From the NCBI GenBank assembly GCA_036655755.1, contig JAVVPN010000011.1, positions 1-54,257 of the forward strand: DNA of 54,257 nucleotides. Direction: 5' to 3'. Below, one piece after another: positions 18,195 through 27,763 of this stretch; position 1 is the stretch's first letter, and the number at the start of each line of letters is the position of its first letter. The notes beneath the pieces are model-generated. The model had not been told where the DNA came from, searched no databases, and saw only the letters and a program-made list of their open reading frames with translations. The stretch comes from JAUNSR01 sp036655755 (lineage in GTDB: Bacteria > Bacteroidota > Bacteroidia > Bacteroidales > JAUNSR01). Both the position numbers and the translations under genes were made by a program.

Positions 18195-18202
18195 TATATT
18201 TG
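18195..18202 (+). promoter_or_regulatory. -7 box of wecC, which decides its start codon
   Basis: TATATTTG matches TAnnTTTG and sits directly after the metG terminator. An in-frame ATG at 18200 falls inside this box, so translation must start downstream, at 18230. The expected leader is about 20 nt. Confidence 0.6.
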
Positions 18203-18229
18203 AATAGAATTCGAATAAAACTGATACAG

Positions 18230-19432
18230 ATGAAGAAGGTTGTTTTCATTGGGTTGGGATACATCGGCCTTCCAACCGCGGCCGTAGCGGCCAACCATGG
18301 TTACGAAGTGGTGGGAGTGGATGTGAATCCGATGGTGGTTGACACGATCAACCGGGGAGAAATCCATATTGTCGAACCCGATCTCGACCGGGTGGTGAAA
18401 GATGCGGTCGAGCACGGACACTTGCGCGCGGTAACACGTCCCGAAGAAGCGGATGCGTTTTTCGTAGTGGTGCCTACCCCTTTCAAACAAAACCACCGTG
18501 CCGACATAACCTATGTCGAGTCGGCTACCCGATCCGTGATTCCGTTTCTGAAAGCGGGCGACCTGTTCGTAATCGAATCCACTTCGCCGGTACTTACTAC
18601 CGAGCGGATGGCTGAGATTATCTTCAAAGAGCGTCCCGAACTGAAAGATAAAATCTATATCGCGTATTGTCCGGAGCGCGTTCTGCCCGGCAATACCCTC
18701 TACGAGCTGGTACACAACGACCGTGTGATCGGCGGTATCAATCCCGAGTCGACCGAAAAGGCGATTGAGTTTTATTCGGCGTTTGTCAAGGGAACCTTGC
18801 ATCGCACCAACGCCCGTACGGCGGAGATGTGCAAACTCACTGAGAATTCCTCGCGCGATTCGCAGATCGCTTTTGCCAACGAGCTGTCGATGATTTGCGA
18901 CAAAGCAGGGGTGAACGTATGGGAGCTGATCGAGCTGGCCAACAAGCATCCGCGCGTAAACATCCTGCAGCCGGGTTGCGGTGTGGGCGGCCATTGCATC
19001 GCGGTGGATCCGTGGTTTATCGTGTCAGACTATCCCGAACAGGCGCAACTGATTAAGCGGGCGCGCGAAACCAACGATTATAAAGCCGACTGGTGTGCCA
19101 ACCGTGTGCTCGAAGCGTGTCAGCAGTTTGTCGAAAAGAACGACCGCGAACCGGTGGTGGCCTGCATGGGGCTTGCCTTCAAACCGGATATCGACGACCT
19201 TCGTGAATCGCCGGCCAAATACATCGCGTCGCGCATCATATCCGAATCGAGAGCCGAAATCCGGGTGGTCGAACCTAATATCACCACGCATCCCAGCTTC
19301 AATCTGAGCGATTATCGCGAGGCGTACGCCAAAGCCGATATCGTGGTGTGGCTGGTGCGCCACAAACAATTCCCGCAACTGCCGCGCGATCCGGAAAAGA
19401 TCGAACTCGATTTCTGCGGGGTAAGAAAATAA
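18230..19432 (+). CDS. wecC: UDP-N-acetyl-D-mannosaminuronate dehydrogenase
   Basis: A 400-aa UDP-sugar 6-dehydrogenase that oxidises UDP-ManNAc to UDP-ManNAcA with two NAD+. The N-terminal NAD site GLGYIGLP is at residues 8-15. The catalytic cysteine lies in PGCGVGGHC near residue 250. The C-terminal UDP-binding domain has MGLAFKPDIDDLRESPA. It is followed 12 bp later by the wecB-like epimerase that makes its substrate, which favours ManNAc over Glc or GlcNAc as the sugar. The product would feed the glycosyltransferases encoded downstream. A related activity on another UDP-HexNAc cannot be ruled out. Confidence 0.88.
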   Translation: MKKVVFIGLGYIGLPTAAVAANHGYEVVGVDVNPMVVDTINRGEIHIVEPDLDRVVKDAVEHGHLRAVTRPEEADAFFVVVPTPFKQNHRADITYVESATRSVIPFLKAGDLFVIESTSPVLTTERMAEIIFKERPELKDKIYIAYCPERVLPGNTLYELVHNDRVIGGINPESTEKAIEFYSAFVKGTLHRTNARTAEMCKLTENSSRDSQIAFANELSMICDKAGVNVWELIELANKHPRVNILQPGCGVGGHCIAVDPWFIVSDYPEQAQLIKRARETNDYKADWCANRVLEACQQFVEKNDREPVVACMGLAFKPDIDDLRESPAKYIASRIISESRAEIRVVEPNITTHPSFNLSDYREAYAKADIVVWLVRHKQFPQLPRDPEKIELDFCGVRK

Positions 19433-19444
19433 AAGAAGAGATAC

Positions 19445-20578
19445 ATGAAACCAAAAAAGATATTGCTGGTATTCGGCACGCGTCCCGAGGCGATCAAGAT
19501 GGCGCCTCTCGTAAAAGCGTTGCAGGCGGATACCGATCATTTCGAAACCCGCGTATGTGTTACGGCTCAGCATCGGCAGATGCTCGACCAGGTGCTCGAC
19601 GTGTTCGGCATCCGGCCCGAATACGACCTCAACATTATGGCGCCGGGACAGGATCTTTACGATATTACGGCGAAGGTGTTGCTCGGATTACGTGATGTAC
19701 TCACCGATTTCGAGCCCGATACGGTGCTCGTTCACGGCGATACCACCACTTCGATGGCGGCGGCGATGGCTGCTTTCTACAAGCGCATCCAAGTGGGGCA
19801 TGTGGAGGCGGGGTTGCGTACCTACGATTTGCTTTCGCCATGGCCCGAGGAGATGAACCGTCAGCTCACCGACCGCATCTGCAGCTACTATTTCGCTCCT
19901 ACCGACCAGTCGCGCGACAATCTGCTGCGCGAGCAAGTGGCGCCCGAAAAGATATCCGTAACGGGCAATACGGTGATCGACGCACTGCTCATGGCGGAGC
20001 GTCTGATCAACGATACTCCCGGAAAGGCCGATGAGTTGCGTTCGATTCTAAAGGAGAAGGGGTACGAGGTAAACGGCCGCGACTATATCCTGGTGACGGG
20101 GCATCGTCGTGAAAACTTCGGCGAAGGGTTCCTGCATATCTGCCAGGCGATCCGCACGCTGGCCGATCAGCATCCGGAGATGGATATCGTTTATCCGGTA
20201 CATCTCAATCCGAACGTACAGCAACCGGTATACGAGCTGCTTTCGGATCTGCCCAACGTGTATCTGATCTCTCCGCTCGATTACCTGCCCTTTATATTCG
20301 CGATGCAGCACAGCCGTATCATCCTGACCGACAGTGGCGGCGTACAAGAGGAAGCTCCTTCGCTGGGTAAACCGGTGTTGGTGATGCGCGATACGACCGA
20401 ACGTCCCGAAGCGGTGGCGGCGGGAACCGTGCGACTGGTGGGTACCGACAGCGATCGGATCGTGGCTGCAGTCAATGAGCTGCTGCACGATGAAACGCTT
20501 TACCGCACCATGTCCGAAACCCACAATCCGTACGGCGACGGCAAGGCGTGCGAGCGGATACTGCAGGTGTTGCGTTAA
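19445..20578 (+). CDS. wecB: UDP-N-acetylglucosamine 2-epimerase (non-hydrolysing)
   Basis: A 377-aa cytoplasmic enzyme that interconverts UDP-GlcNAc and UDP-ManNAc. Family motifs are clear: FGTRPEAIKMAPL (residues 10-22), VHGDTTTSMAAAMA, GHVEAGLRTYD, TGHRREN and DSGGVQEEAPSLGKPVLVMRDTTERPEA. The length is typical for WecB/MnaA. It follows wecC by 12 bp and forms a two-gene operon with it. Its stop codon overlaps the stop of the convergent glycosyltransferase gene by 4 bp, leaving no room for a separate terminator. Confidence 0.93.
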   Translation: MKPKKILLVFGTRPEAIKMAPLVKALQADTDHFETRVCVTAQHRQMLDQVLDVFGIRPEYDLNIMAPGQDLYDITAKVLLGLRDVLTDFEPDTVLVHGDTTTSMAAAMAAFYKRIQVGHVEAGLRTYDLLSPWPEEMNRQLTDRICSYYFAPTDQSRDNLLREQVAPEKISVTGNTVIDALLMAERLINDTPGKADELRSILKEKGYEVNGRDYILVTGHRRENFGEGFLHICQAIRTLADQHPEMDIVYPVHLNPNVQQPVYELLSDLPNVYLISPLDYLPFIFAMQHSRIILTDSGGVQEEAPSLGKPVLVMRDTTERPEAVAAGTVRLVGTDSDRIVAAVNELLHDETLYRTMSETHNPYGDGKACERILQVLR

Positions 20579-21786
20579 TCCTGTTTATTCAATACTTTGC
20601 GAAAAGCGGCCAGGTAGCGATCGGCTACCGTATCGAGGTTGATCTCTTCGCGGATAATACGTTGCGACTCTTTCCGCATCGCTTCGCATAAGGCGGGGGA
20701 TGCGAAAAGGGTCGTTATTTTTTGTGCCAGGTCGGTCGCGTCGCCGTCGCGGAAGAAGAATCCGTTCTTTCCCTCCGTAACCAGGTCGCGCTCCGTCCCG
20801 TCGCACACCGAGCAGATTACCGGCATGCCGTAGGTCATGGCGTCGTTGATTGACAAACCGCCCATTCCCGCCAATACATACACACTCGATTCGTGCATAT
20901 ACGCTCCCAGCGTAAGCGGGTCGTACACGCTTCCGATAAACCGTACCTGCGATTCGAGCCCCGCTTCGCACGCTTGTCTGCGTAGGTTTTCCAGCTCCGG
21001 CCCGTCGCCCACCACTACCAGCTCGGCATCCGGAAATTGTTCCAATACCACCGGAAGTGCTTCGATCAATAAATCCACCCGTTTCCATTTTACCAATCGC
21101 CCGATATGCAGGATGCGGTGCGACGAAGGGGGCAGGATCGGTTCGTTTTGTAAAACCCGTTCCCGCTCGCTGAGCAGCGCTTCAGTATCGGTCGCGTTGT
21201 AGGTAACGTGTATCTGCTCCGGCTTCACGCCGTACGACGGAAGAATATCGTATGCCACCGACGCGTAGTTAAGGGTGGCTGCCGCTTTCGAATAGCAGTA
21301 TTTGCGCACCCACATCGTAGCCAGCTGACGCATTCGGAAGGCGAGCCCCTTGCTGACGATGTTCATGTTCTCGTCAATCATCGGTTGGCGAGCGAAATAG
21401 TCGCCCACTTTTCCGAACGGAGGGGTCTGAAACGGTATTTCCCGTATCATCACCTTCGTGCCCGATTCGTCGATCGCCCTGCGCAAGTCGGGTTGAAAAA
21501 AGAGTTGCAGAAAATAGGGCCACCCCGTTACCAGGATATCCGGCTTTTCGGAACGTACGATGGCGGGGAGTTCGGCAAACGCCGGTTTACCGTACCAGCT
21601 TCTCTTTTCGGTAGCGGTCAGGCGGCGGTATGCACCGTTGTCGTCCACCATTTTCACCCCTTCGCCGATGGTTGCGTTTCCTTTGGCAGGCGTTACCGTA
21701 ACGATCTGCGCCCCTTTGGCTTGTTGTTTGCGCAGCAGGGCATCCAGATAATGGGGTACACCGCCGAATGTATAGAGTACTTTCAT
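20575..21786 (-). CDS. Family 4 glycosyltransferase (last gene of glycan operon)
   Basis: A 403-aa GT-B glycosyltransferase. The C-terminal GT4 domain shows ILHIGRLVKWKRVDLLIEAL, VVGDGPELENLRR and GLSINDAMTYGMPVICSVCDGTERDLV. The usual E-x7-E pair is only partly kept, because the first acidic position reads ND. No signal peptide is present, so it acts at the cytoplasmic face. It is the fourth gene of the minus-strand operon that starts with the flippase at 25617 and lies 22 bp after the previous glycosyltransferase. Donor and acceptor sugars cannot be predicted. Confidence 0.82.
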   Translation of the reverse strand: MKVLYTFGGVPHYLDALLRKQQAKGAQIVTVTPAKGNATIGEGVKMVDDNGAYRRLTATEKRSWYGKPAFAELPAIVRSEKPDILVTGWPYFLQLFFQPDLRRAIDESGTKVMIREIPFQTPPFGKVGDYFARQPMIDENMNIVSKGLAFRMRQLATMWVRKYCYSKAAATLNYASVAYDILPSYGVKPEQIHVTYNATDTEALLSERERVLQNEPILPPSSHRILHIGRLVKWKRVDLLIEALPVVLEQFPDAELVVVGDGPELENLRRQACEAGLESQVRFIGSVYDPLTLGAYMHESSVYVLAGMGGLSINDAMTYGMPVICSVCDGTERDLVTEGKNGFFFRDGDATDLAQKITTLFASPALCEAMRKESQRIIREEINLDTVADRYLAAFRKVLNKQD

Positions 21787-21808
21787 GAGCTGAGTAGAAT
21801 AGAATTGA

Positions 21809-22945
21809 TTAATTACGGGATGAATCGAATAAACGGCTGAAACACCCTTTCAGTCGGTCGGTGCGATGCCCTTCCGCATACTCCGAGAAACGGGATGCGG
21901 CAATCGCTTCCCCCTTGCATAACTTTTCGATAGCGGCTACGCAAGCCGACTCATCGCCCGACGGAATACTGATTCCCGTTTGATGCTCCTCTACCCGTCG
22001 GCGCATGCAGACGCCGCTTCCCACCACCACCGGTTTGCAAAATGCAGCCGCTTTTGTAAGCAGGTTGCTGCTGCCGGTAAAGTTGGTATATACGGCGAAA
22101 ATCAGATCGCTCTCCGCTACCAGGGCATTAAAGCAAGCCTCGTCCGGAATCCTTTCGAGCGAAAACAGCGTGTTCGGATGCGCTTTTTCAAAATCGGTTA
22201 TCTTTTGCAGCTGGGCAGGCGATAAAGAGGGCTTCCCGGCAATCAGAAAGAAATATTCGTTTTGCGGCAACCCTTCGCAGCTTCTCAAAAACAGATCCAC
22301 CCCTTTTCGCGGATGAATAGAGCCCAGCAGGGCGACGATTTTACGTCCGGTCGCCTTTTCCCGGATGCGCTTCAGTAAATCGTAATCAGAGTTAGGGGCG
22401 CTCAGATCGGCAAAATCGGGAAATACGGTCACGTTGCTCTGAAAAGGGAGCAACTCATCCACAGAGTATTCATTGAGTACCCCCATGCCGGTGCAGTTCT
22501 TACTTCTGAGCGAACGGCGTACGTCCGGAAGGTAACTCTTATAGGGGGGGAGCATCGACTGAACCAGCAGCCCGCTCCAGCGTATCGGCAATAAAAGGTT
22601 GAGCAACCACATCGGGGTAAGCGTCGGAAGCATATCGTCGAGACAGGCGAAAAACACCCGGTCGGGCTTAAACTGCTTTATCTTTTGGCGCAACAGGTAT
22701 AAATTATACAACTGTACACCCGCGTTGCGCAATACCGTTAGTTTTTTCCGTATCGGCTGATGTTGCGGCAACGCTTTAAGCGCGAGGTGGGGGATAGCCG
22801 AAAACCGAACCTCCCGGGGCAAGCCCTCGCCGTCGGGGGCGATCAGTACCACCTCGTTGCCGCTTTCGAGCAGCGTACGGGCGAACTGTTTGTAGTAGGT
22901 TTCGCGGTGACCGCTTACCGCACAATCTATAATAGCTATTCTCAT
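21809..22945 (-). CDS. GT4-like glycosyltransferase, divergent
   Basis: A 378-aa protein with GT-B features. The N-terminal half begins MRIAIIDCAVSGHRETYYKQF with a glycine-rich donor/acceptor loop. The C-terminal half has IVALLGSIHPRKGVDLFLRSCEG and FLIAGKPSLSPAQL. The canonical E-x7-E motif is not clear; the matching region reads LLTKAAAFCKPVVVGSG. It lies between two clearer glycosyltransferases with gaps of 22 and 18 bp. It is most likely a transferase for the same glycan, but the degenerate catalytic motif leaves its activity uncertain. Confidence 0.68.
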   Translation of the reverse strand: MRIAIIDCAVSGHRETYYKQFARTLLESGNEVVLIAPDGEGLPREVRFSAIPHLALKALPQHQPIRKKLTVLRNAGVQLYNLYLLRQKIKQFKPDRVFFACLDDMLPTLTPMWLLNLLLPIRWSGLLVQSMLPPYKSYLPDVRRSLRSKNCTGMGVLNEYSVDELLPFQSNVTVFPDFADLSAPNSDYDLLKRIREKATGRKIVALLGSIHPRKGVDLFLRSCEGLPQNEYFFLIAGKPSLSPAQLQKITDFEKAHPNTLFSLERIPDEACFNALVAESDLIFAVYTNFTGSSNLLTKAAAFCKPVVVGSGVCMRRRVEEHQTGISIPSGDESACVAAIEKLCKGEAIAASRFSEYAEGHRTDRLKGCFSRLFDSSRN

Positions 22946-22963
22946 TTATATATAATCAAGTCG

Positions 22964-24169
22964 TTACATTCGCTGCCGTTCCTCTTTCTCGCGAATGATT
23001 CGAAGGTAAATATCTTTCAGCGCGGGGCCGGCAAGCGAAAAGTCGAAATGCTCCGCAATATACCGGCTGATCTCTTTCCGGTCGAACCGTTCATAGGTGT
23101 CGTATAACTCTCTGAGTTTCTGCGATAGTGCCGCCGTATCGCCCGGTTCTATCAGAAATCCCGATTCGGGGGTGATGATATCTTCGGGGCCGCCGCATAC
23201 CGTTCCTATGGCGGGCATTCCGGTAGCCATCGCCTCAATGAATACGATGCCGAATGTCTCGCCATACGAAGCGAGTGCGAACGCGTCGCATTCGCGTAGT
23301 TTTTCCGAAAGCGCCTCGCGCGACAGGTTGCCCATCAGCGTGATCCGGTCGCTCATTCCGTAAGTGTGGATGAGCGATTGCAAACGCTCCTTTTCCGCTC
23401 CGTCGCCTGCTATCTCCAGTGTAACCTGGGGTGTGTCGGCGAATGTCTGTGCAAACGCACCGATCAGATCGGCAAACCCTTTGCGGGGAGTCAGATTGCC
23501 TACGCTGATAAAACGGAAAGCCTGCTCCTTTTGGGCAACGTGCGTGCCGGGGCGGAAAGTGGAGGTATCCACGAAGTTGGGCAATACCGCTATTTTGGAT
23601 GGGTCGGCGCAATATTTTTTCAGGTTGCCCGCCAGCATCGATCCCACGCAGAGTACCGCCGAAGCTCCGCTGTACGCTTTTCGGAGTATCGCCGCCTGGC
23701 TTTCGGAAACCGAAGCGCCGTTAATCGACGACGCATGTTCGGTTACGATATAGTCGATGCCGTAGATTCGTTTGATACGGGCCGCCGCATATCCCGCCCA
23801 TTGCCCGAAATGGGCATGAATCAGGTCGGGCTTGCCGTAACGCCGGATATAGTTCTTTACAAGTTGTTGGGTAAGCAGACACCAGATCAGTCCCCCCGCT
23901 TTCGTTGAAAGTTTGGGGTTCCAGGCATGCATTCGGTGAATCGTAAACAGGTCGTTCTTTTCCGTAGAGATCTGAAAATGGCTCTCTTTGCAAAACCGCC
24001 GCCACGAAAGCCGGTTGAGCGGTCTTTGCTCGGTAAAAGCGAGTCCCGTACGGCAGCCGCTGCGGGCTATCTGGGTAGCCTGTTCATAAAACATATATCC
24101 CCGATGCGGTGATGAATCCTTTTCGGGATAATACATCGGTAAAATCAGAATATGAGGAGCGCCCTTCAT
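22964..24169 (-). CDS. Family 4 glycosyltransferase
   Basis: A 401-aa GT-B enzyme. The N-terminal domain carries HILILPMYYPEKDSSPHRGYMF and LIHAHFGQWAGYAA, typical of GT4 members that act on lipid-linked saccharides. The C-terminal domain has ISVGNLTPRKGFADLIGAF, LEIAGDGAEKERLQ and FGIVFIEAMATGMPAIGTVCGGPEDII, with a complete E-x7-E. Its start overlaps the flippase stop by 4 bp (ATGA), so it is translationally coupled to it. It probably extends the repeat unit that the flippase moves. Confidence 0.85.
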   Translation of the reverse strand: MKGAPHILILPMYYPEKDSSPHRGYMFYEQATQIARSGCRTGLAFTEQRPLNRLSWRRFCKESHFQISTEKNDLFTIHRMHAWNPKLSTKAGGLIWCLLTQQLVKNYIRRYGKPDLIHAHFGQWAGYAAARIKRIYGIDYIVTEHASSINGASVSESQAAILRKAYSGASAVLCVGSMLAGNLKKYCADPSKIAVLPNFVDTSTFRPGTHVAQKEQAFRFISVGNLTPRKGFADLIGAFAQTFADTPQVTLEIAGDGAEKERLQSLIHTYGMSDRITLMGNLSREALSEKLRECDAFALASYGETFGIVFIEAMATGMPAIGTVCGGPEDIITPESGFLIEPGDTAALSQKLRELYDTYERFDRKEISRYIAEHFDFSLAGPALKDIYLRIIREKEERQRM

Positions 24170-25617
24170 GGTTTTTTCTTTTTGATTTTCTTTACGATAC
24201 GCATCACTTCCTCACCCATTTCGAGCCGGAACAAGAGGATGCCGGCGCCATAGATGAGCGCGCCCGCCACCATCTGCACAGCCATGGTGAGGTACTCGTT
24301 CCAGTGTAATAATTTCAGGCTCCATACGGAGGCGCCCATTATTCCCGCAAGAAGGAAGTAGGGGGCTATCGAGAGGAAGAAGCGACCGAACCGATACGAG
24401 ATTACCTTACAGGCAAAATAGCCTCCCAGCAGCATTCCCGCCAGCGAATAAAGCACCCACCCGAAGGCCAGCCCGTTTACGCCCCAATGAAATGTGCCTG
24501 CCACGGCTAGGATCAGAAACACTTTGCGTGCCATCTCCACCCGCAGGTAGGTGCGCGATTTTCCTTTCGCCACCAGTAATTCGTTGAATATAAAAGAGAA
24601 TACCGTAAAAAATCCCGAAAGGAGCAAGATGCGGAAGATGCTTACCGACGGAAGCCATTTTTCGCCGATCAGTCCGATCAGCAACGGTTCGGAAACCACC
24701 AACAGCCCGAACAGAATCGGGAAAAGGATAAACGCGATGCTCTTGTTGGTTTTCTGCAATACCCGTCCCAGCCGTTCGTTGTCTGAATTCACATTCGCAA
24801 ATACCGGCAACGCCACCGTGCGGAACGTATTTGAAATCAGCGTGCTCGGAATGTCGTTGAACTTGCTCGCCTGCTGATAATATCCCAGCTCCACTTTATT
24901 GAAGAACTTACCGATAATCACCGAATAAATATTGTTGAAAACTACGTTGATAACTCCCGATAGCAACATTTTCGAACTAAACGAAAACGCTTCTTTGAGC
25001 GGTTCGAGTTTGAATCCCCACGACGGGCGCCATGAATTGAATCCCCACAGCAACAGGCTTTTAAAAAGCGAAAGCAATACGGTTTGCGCAACCAGCGCCC
25101 ATACGCCGTATCCTTTGACGGCCATCCCCACCGCGATGCCCGACGAAAGCAGCAGTGCCGTAAAATTAATCTTCGCCAGCTGGTTGAAACGGAGCGATTT
25201 GGTTAGCAGGGTATTCTGTATGAGGTTGAACGCGTTGAACAGGATGGTCAGAAACAGTACCCGCGACAATAGGATCAGTTGCGGTTCCTCATAAAAACGG
25301 GCGATAAGGGGCGCCGAGAAGTAGAGCAACCCGTAGAGCGTGATGCTGACGAATACGTTGAAATAGAAAATCGCGTTGATATCGTCGCGCGTGGCATCTT
25401 GTTTTTTCACCAGCGCGCTTCCGAATCCGCTGTCGAGCAATACGTTCGACAAGGCGATGAAGATGGCCAGCATCCCGGTGAGTCCGTAATCGGCTTGCGT
25501 AAGGATACGCGCCAACACCACCCCCGATATGAGATAGACGATTTGCTGTCCGAACTTATCGACAAAGCTCCAGGCTAACGCCTTAACGGTTTTATGTTTG
25601 AGGTTGTCTGTGGTCAT
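24166..25617 (-). CDS. Wzx-like polysaccharide flippase (MOP superfamily)
   Basis: A 483-aa integral membrane protein with about 12 to 14 predicted hydrophobic helices and the family start ALAWSFVDKFGQQIVYLISGVVLARIL. The region GFGSALVKKQDATRDDINAIFYFNV is characteristic of the lipopolysaccharide/O-antigen transporter branch. It would move undecaprenyl-linked repeat units across the inner membrane. It is the first gene of a four-gene minus-strand operon, followed by three glycosyltransferases. It is divergent from the GT4 gene at 25702, with 84 bp between start codons. No recognisable Wzy polymerase is in the window. Confidence 0.87.
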   Translation of the reverse strand: MTTDNLKHKTVKALAWSFVDKFGQQIVYLISGVVLARILTQADYGLTGMLAIFIALSNVLLDSGFGSALVKKQDATRDDINAIFYFNVFVSITLYGLLYFSAPLIARFYEEPQLILLSRVLFLTILFNAFNLIQNTLLTKSLRFNQLAKINFTALLLSSGIAVGMAVKGYGVWALVAQTVLLSLFKSLLLWGFNSWRPSWGFKLEPLKEAFSFSSKMLLSGVINVVFNNIYSVIIGKFFNKVELGYYQQASKFNDIPSTLISNTFRTVALPVFANVNSDNERLGRVLQKTNKSIAFILFPILFGLLVVSEPLLIGLIGEKWLPSVSIFRILLLSGFFTVFSFIFNELLVAKGKSRTYLRVEMARKVFLILAVAGTFHWGVNGLAFGWVLYSLAGMLLGGYFACKVISYRFGRFFLSIAPYFLLAGIMGASVWSLKLLHWNEYLTMAVQMVAGALIYGAGILLFRLEMGEEVMRIVKKIKKKKP

Positions 25618-25701
25618 ATCTTTTTTCGGGAACGAATGCTAAGTTTTCCGAAAGTTACTACTTTTACTTTAACATTCGAAATCTTATCCAAATGCAATGA
25701 T

Positions 25702-26958
25702 ATGCCGATAAAAGTTCTGCTGATTAATACCAACGATAGCAACGGAGGTGCGGCCATCGCGTGCCGCCGCCTGATGGACGCGCTCAGTAAGGAGGGGGTC
25801 GACGTGAAGATGCTGGTGCTCGACAAAGTGACCGGCGATGCCCGCATCACTCCCCTGGTATCCACCTTTGCGGGACGGATGCGCCGGCGGGTTGCCTTTC
25901 TGGGCGAGCGGTTGCAGATTTTTTTGCAAAATCGGTTTTCGCGCGCCCGCCTCTTTACCGTATCTACAGCTTCGCTCGGATTCGATATTTCCGATCATCC
26001 GTTGGTACGCGAGGCGGATGTGATTCATTTGCACTGGGTTAATCACGGATTTTTGTCGCTCAGCGGTATCGACCGCTTGCTCCGTTTGGGCAAACCGGTG
26101 GTGTGGACCATGCATGACTTGTGGGAAGCTACCGGCATTTGCCATTATCCGGGCAATTGCCGCCGCTTTACGGAGGCGTGCGGTGCGTGTCCGCTGCTTG
26201 ATTCCACCCGTCCCGACGATCTTTCGGCGCGGGTATTGAAACACAAGCGCCGCATTATTCCGCAGGCGCAGATCCGCTTCGTGGGGTGCAGCGAGTGGCT
26301 CACCGGGCAGGCGCGCCAAAGCGTCCTGGCCCTGGGCAACAGCTATCATACCATCCCCAACCCGATCGATCTGAACCGGTTCGCGCCGGGCAGCCGCGAG
26401 GAAGCGCGCCGTTTGCTGGGATTGCCGATCGATAAGAAACTAATTCTTTTCGGTGCGGCAAATGCCGCCGACAAACGCAAGGGGATCGACTACCTTACCG
26501 AGGCGACCCTTCTGCTGGCGAATCGTGCCGACGAAATCGAACTGGTGATGTGTGGCAAATTCAAGCAACCCGCCGACAACCGATTCGGTCTGAAAGTGCA
26601 TGAAATGGGATTCATCTCCGATCCCGGAAAAATGATCACCCTTTATCGCGCCGCCGATCTGTTCGTAACCCCTTCGCTCGAAGATAACCTCCCCAATATG
26701 ATTATGGAGGCGATGGCTTGCGGCATACCGTGTGTGGGATTCGCTACGGGAGGGATTCCCGAAATGATAACCCACCGCCTTAACGGCTATCTGGCGCAAT
26801 ATTGTAATGCCGCCGATCTTGCCGAAGGGATCGTGCAGGTATTGCAGATGCCCGAAGCGGGAGCCGAAGCACGCCGTTTTGCGGAAACTCATTATGCGCC
26901 CCATGTAGTGGCCCGGCGATATCTCTCAGTTTATAACGACCTGCCGGAGCAGGATTAA
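25702..26958 (+). CDS. Family 4 glycosyltransferase, colanic-acid type
   Basis: A 418-aa GT-B enzyme. It begins MPIKVLLINTNDSNGGAAIA. It has HLHWVNHGFLS and the cysteine cluster CHYPGNC-x7-CGAC that marks a WcaC-like subgroup. The C-terminal domain has DLFVTPSLEDNLPNMIMEAMACGIPCVGFATGGIPEMI with a good E-x7-E. The start at 25702 is preferred over 25594 because the longer version would overlap the divergent flippase coding region and add 36 unrelated residues. It is followed 10 bp later by a GT2 enzyme. It is likely part of the same glycan locus as the minus-strand operon. Confidence 0.86.
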   Translation: MPIKVLLINTNDSNGGAAIACRRLMDALSKEGVDVKMLVLDKVTGDARITPLVSTFAGRMRRRVAFLGERLQIFLQNRFSRARLFTVSTASLGFDISDHPLVREADVIHLHWVNHGFLSLSGIDRLLRLGKPVVWTMHDLWEATGICHYPGNCRRFTEACGACPLLDSTRPDDLSARVLKHKRRIIPQAQIRFVGCSEWLTGQARQSVLALGNSYHTIPNPIDLNRFAPGSREEARRLLGLPIDKKLILFGAANAADKRKGIDYLTEATLLLANRADEIELVMCGKFKQPADNRFGLKVHEMGFISDPGKMITLYRAADLFVTPSLEDNLPNMIMEAMACGIPCVGFATGGIPEMITHRLNGYLAQYCNAADLAEGIVQVLQMPEAGAEARRFAETHYAPHVVARRYLSVYNDLPEQD

Positions 26959-26968
26959 TCTCTTTTTT

Positions 26969-27724
26969 ATGCAACGACAACCCCGTTTCTCAATTATAAC
27001 CATCACATACAACGCCGAAAAAACGTTAGAGCCCACAATCCGAAGCATCCTCGAACAGGATTATCCCAATATCGAATACATCATCATCGATGGTGCGTCG
27101 AAAGATGGTACGCTCAAGCTGATCGACCGTTTCCGCGACCGGATTGCGAAGGTGGTGTCTGAACCCGACAAGGGATTGTACGACGCCATGAACAAGGGGC
27201 TGCAACATGCCACCGGCGACTACGTTTGGTTTATCAATGCGGGCGACGCCCTTCACTCTCCTTTTACGGTGCGCCGCATTACGGAAAAGATCGGCGACAC
27301 GATGCCCGACATCATTTACGGCGAAACGGCGCTTGTCAATCAGGAGCGCACGTTTATCGGCATGCGCAGGCTGAAGGCTCCGGCCAAACTTACCTATAAG
27401 AGTTTCCGCCACGGGATGCTGGTGTGCCATCAGTCGTTTATCGCCAAACGCGCCCTGGCCGAACCTTACGATCTGAAATACCGCTTCTCGGCCGACTTCG
27501 ATTGGTGCGTGCGCTGTATGAAGAAGGCTTCGGTATTGTATAACTCAAAACTGATTCTGACCGATTACCTGAGCGAGGGGCTTACTACCGCCAACCGGAA
27601 AGCTTCGCTCAAGGAGCGATTCGCCATCATGCGCAAGTACTATGGGCTTCCCACCGTTACCGCGATGCACGCCTGGTTCTTATTACGCGCCCTCATCAGT
27701 AAACTGCAAGGTGAAACGCATTAA
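26969..27724 (+). CDS. Family 2 glycosyltransferase (WcaE-like)
   Basis: A 251-aa GT-A enzyme. It has FSIITITYNAEKTLEPTIRSILEQDYPNIEYIIIDGASKDGT at the N-terminus, with the DGAS nucleotide-binding motif. EPDKGLYDAMNKGL and the NAGD motif follow, the latter standing in for DxD. The length and GLYDAMNKG box match the WcaE/short GT2 group involved in colanic-acid-like and O-antigen synthesis. It is the second gene of the plus-strand pair and is followed by a GC-rich inverted-repeat region. Confidence 0.87.
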   Translation: MQRQPRFSIITITYNAEKTLEPTIRSILEQDYPNIEYIIIDGASKDGTLKLIDRFRDRIAKVVSEPDKGLYDAMNKGLQHATGDYVWFINAGDALHSPFTVRRITEKIGDTMPDIIYGETALVNQERTFIGMRRLKAPAKLTYKSFRHGMLVCHQSFIAKRALAEPYDLKYRFSADFDWCVRCMKKASVLYNSKLILTDYLSEGLTTANRKASLKERFAIMRKYYGLPTVTAMHAWFLLRALISKLQGETH

Positions 27725-27763
27725 TCTCGTTCCTCTTTAAATATTCGTTCGCGAATAACGCGA

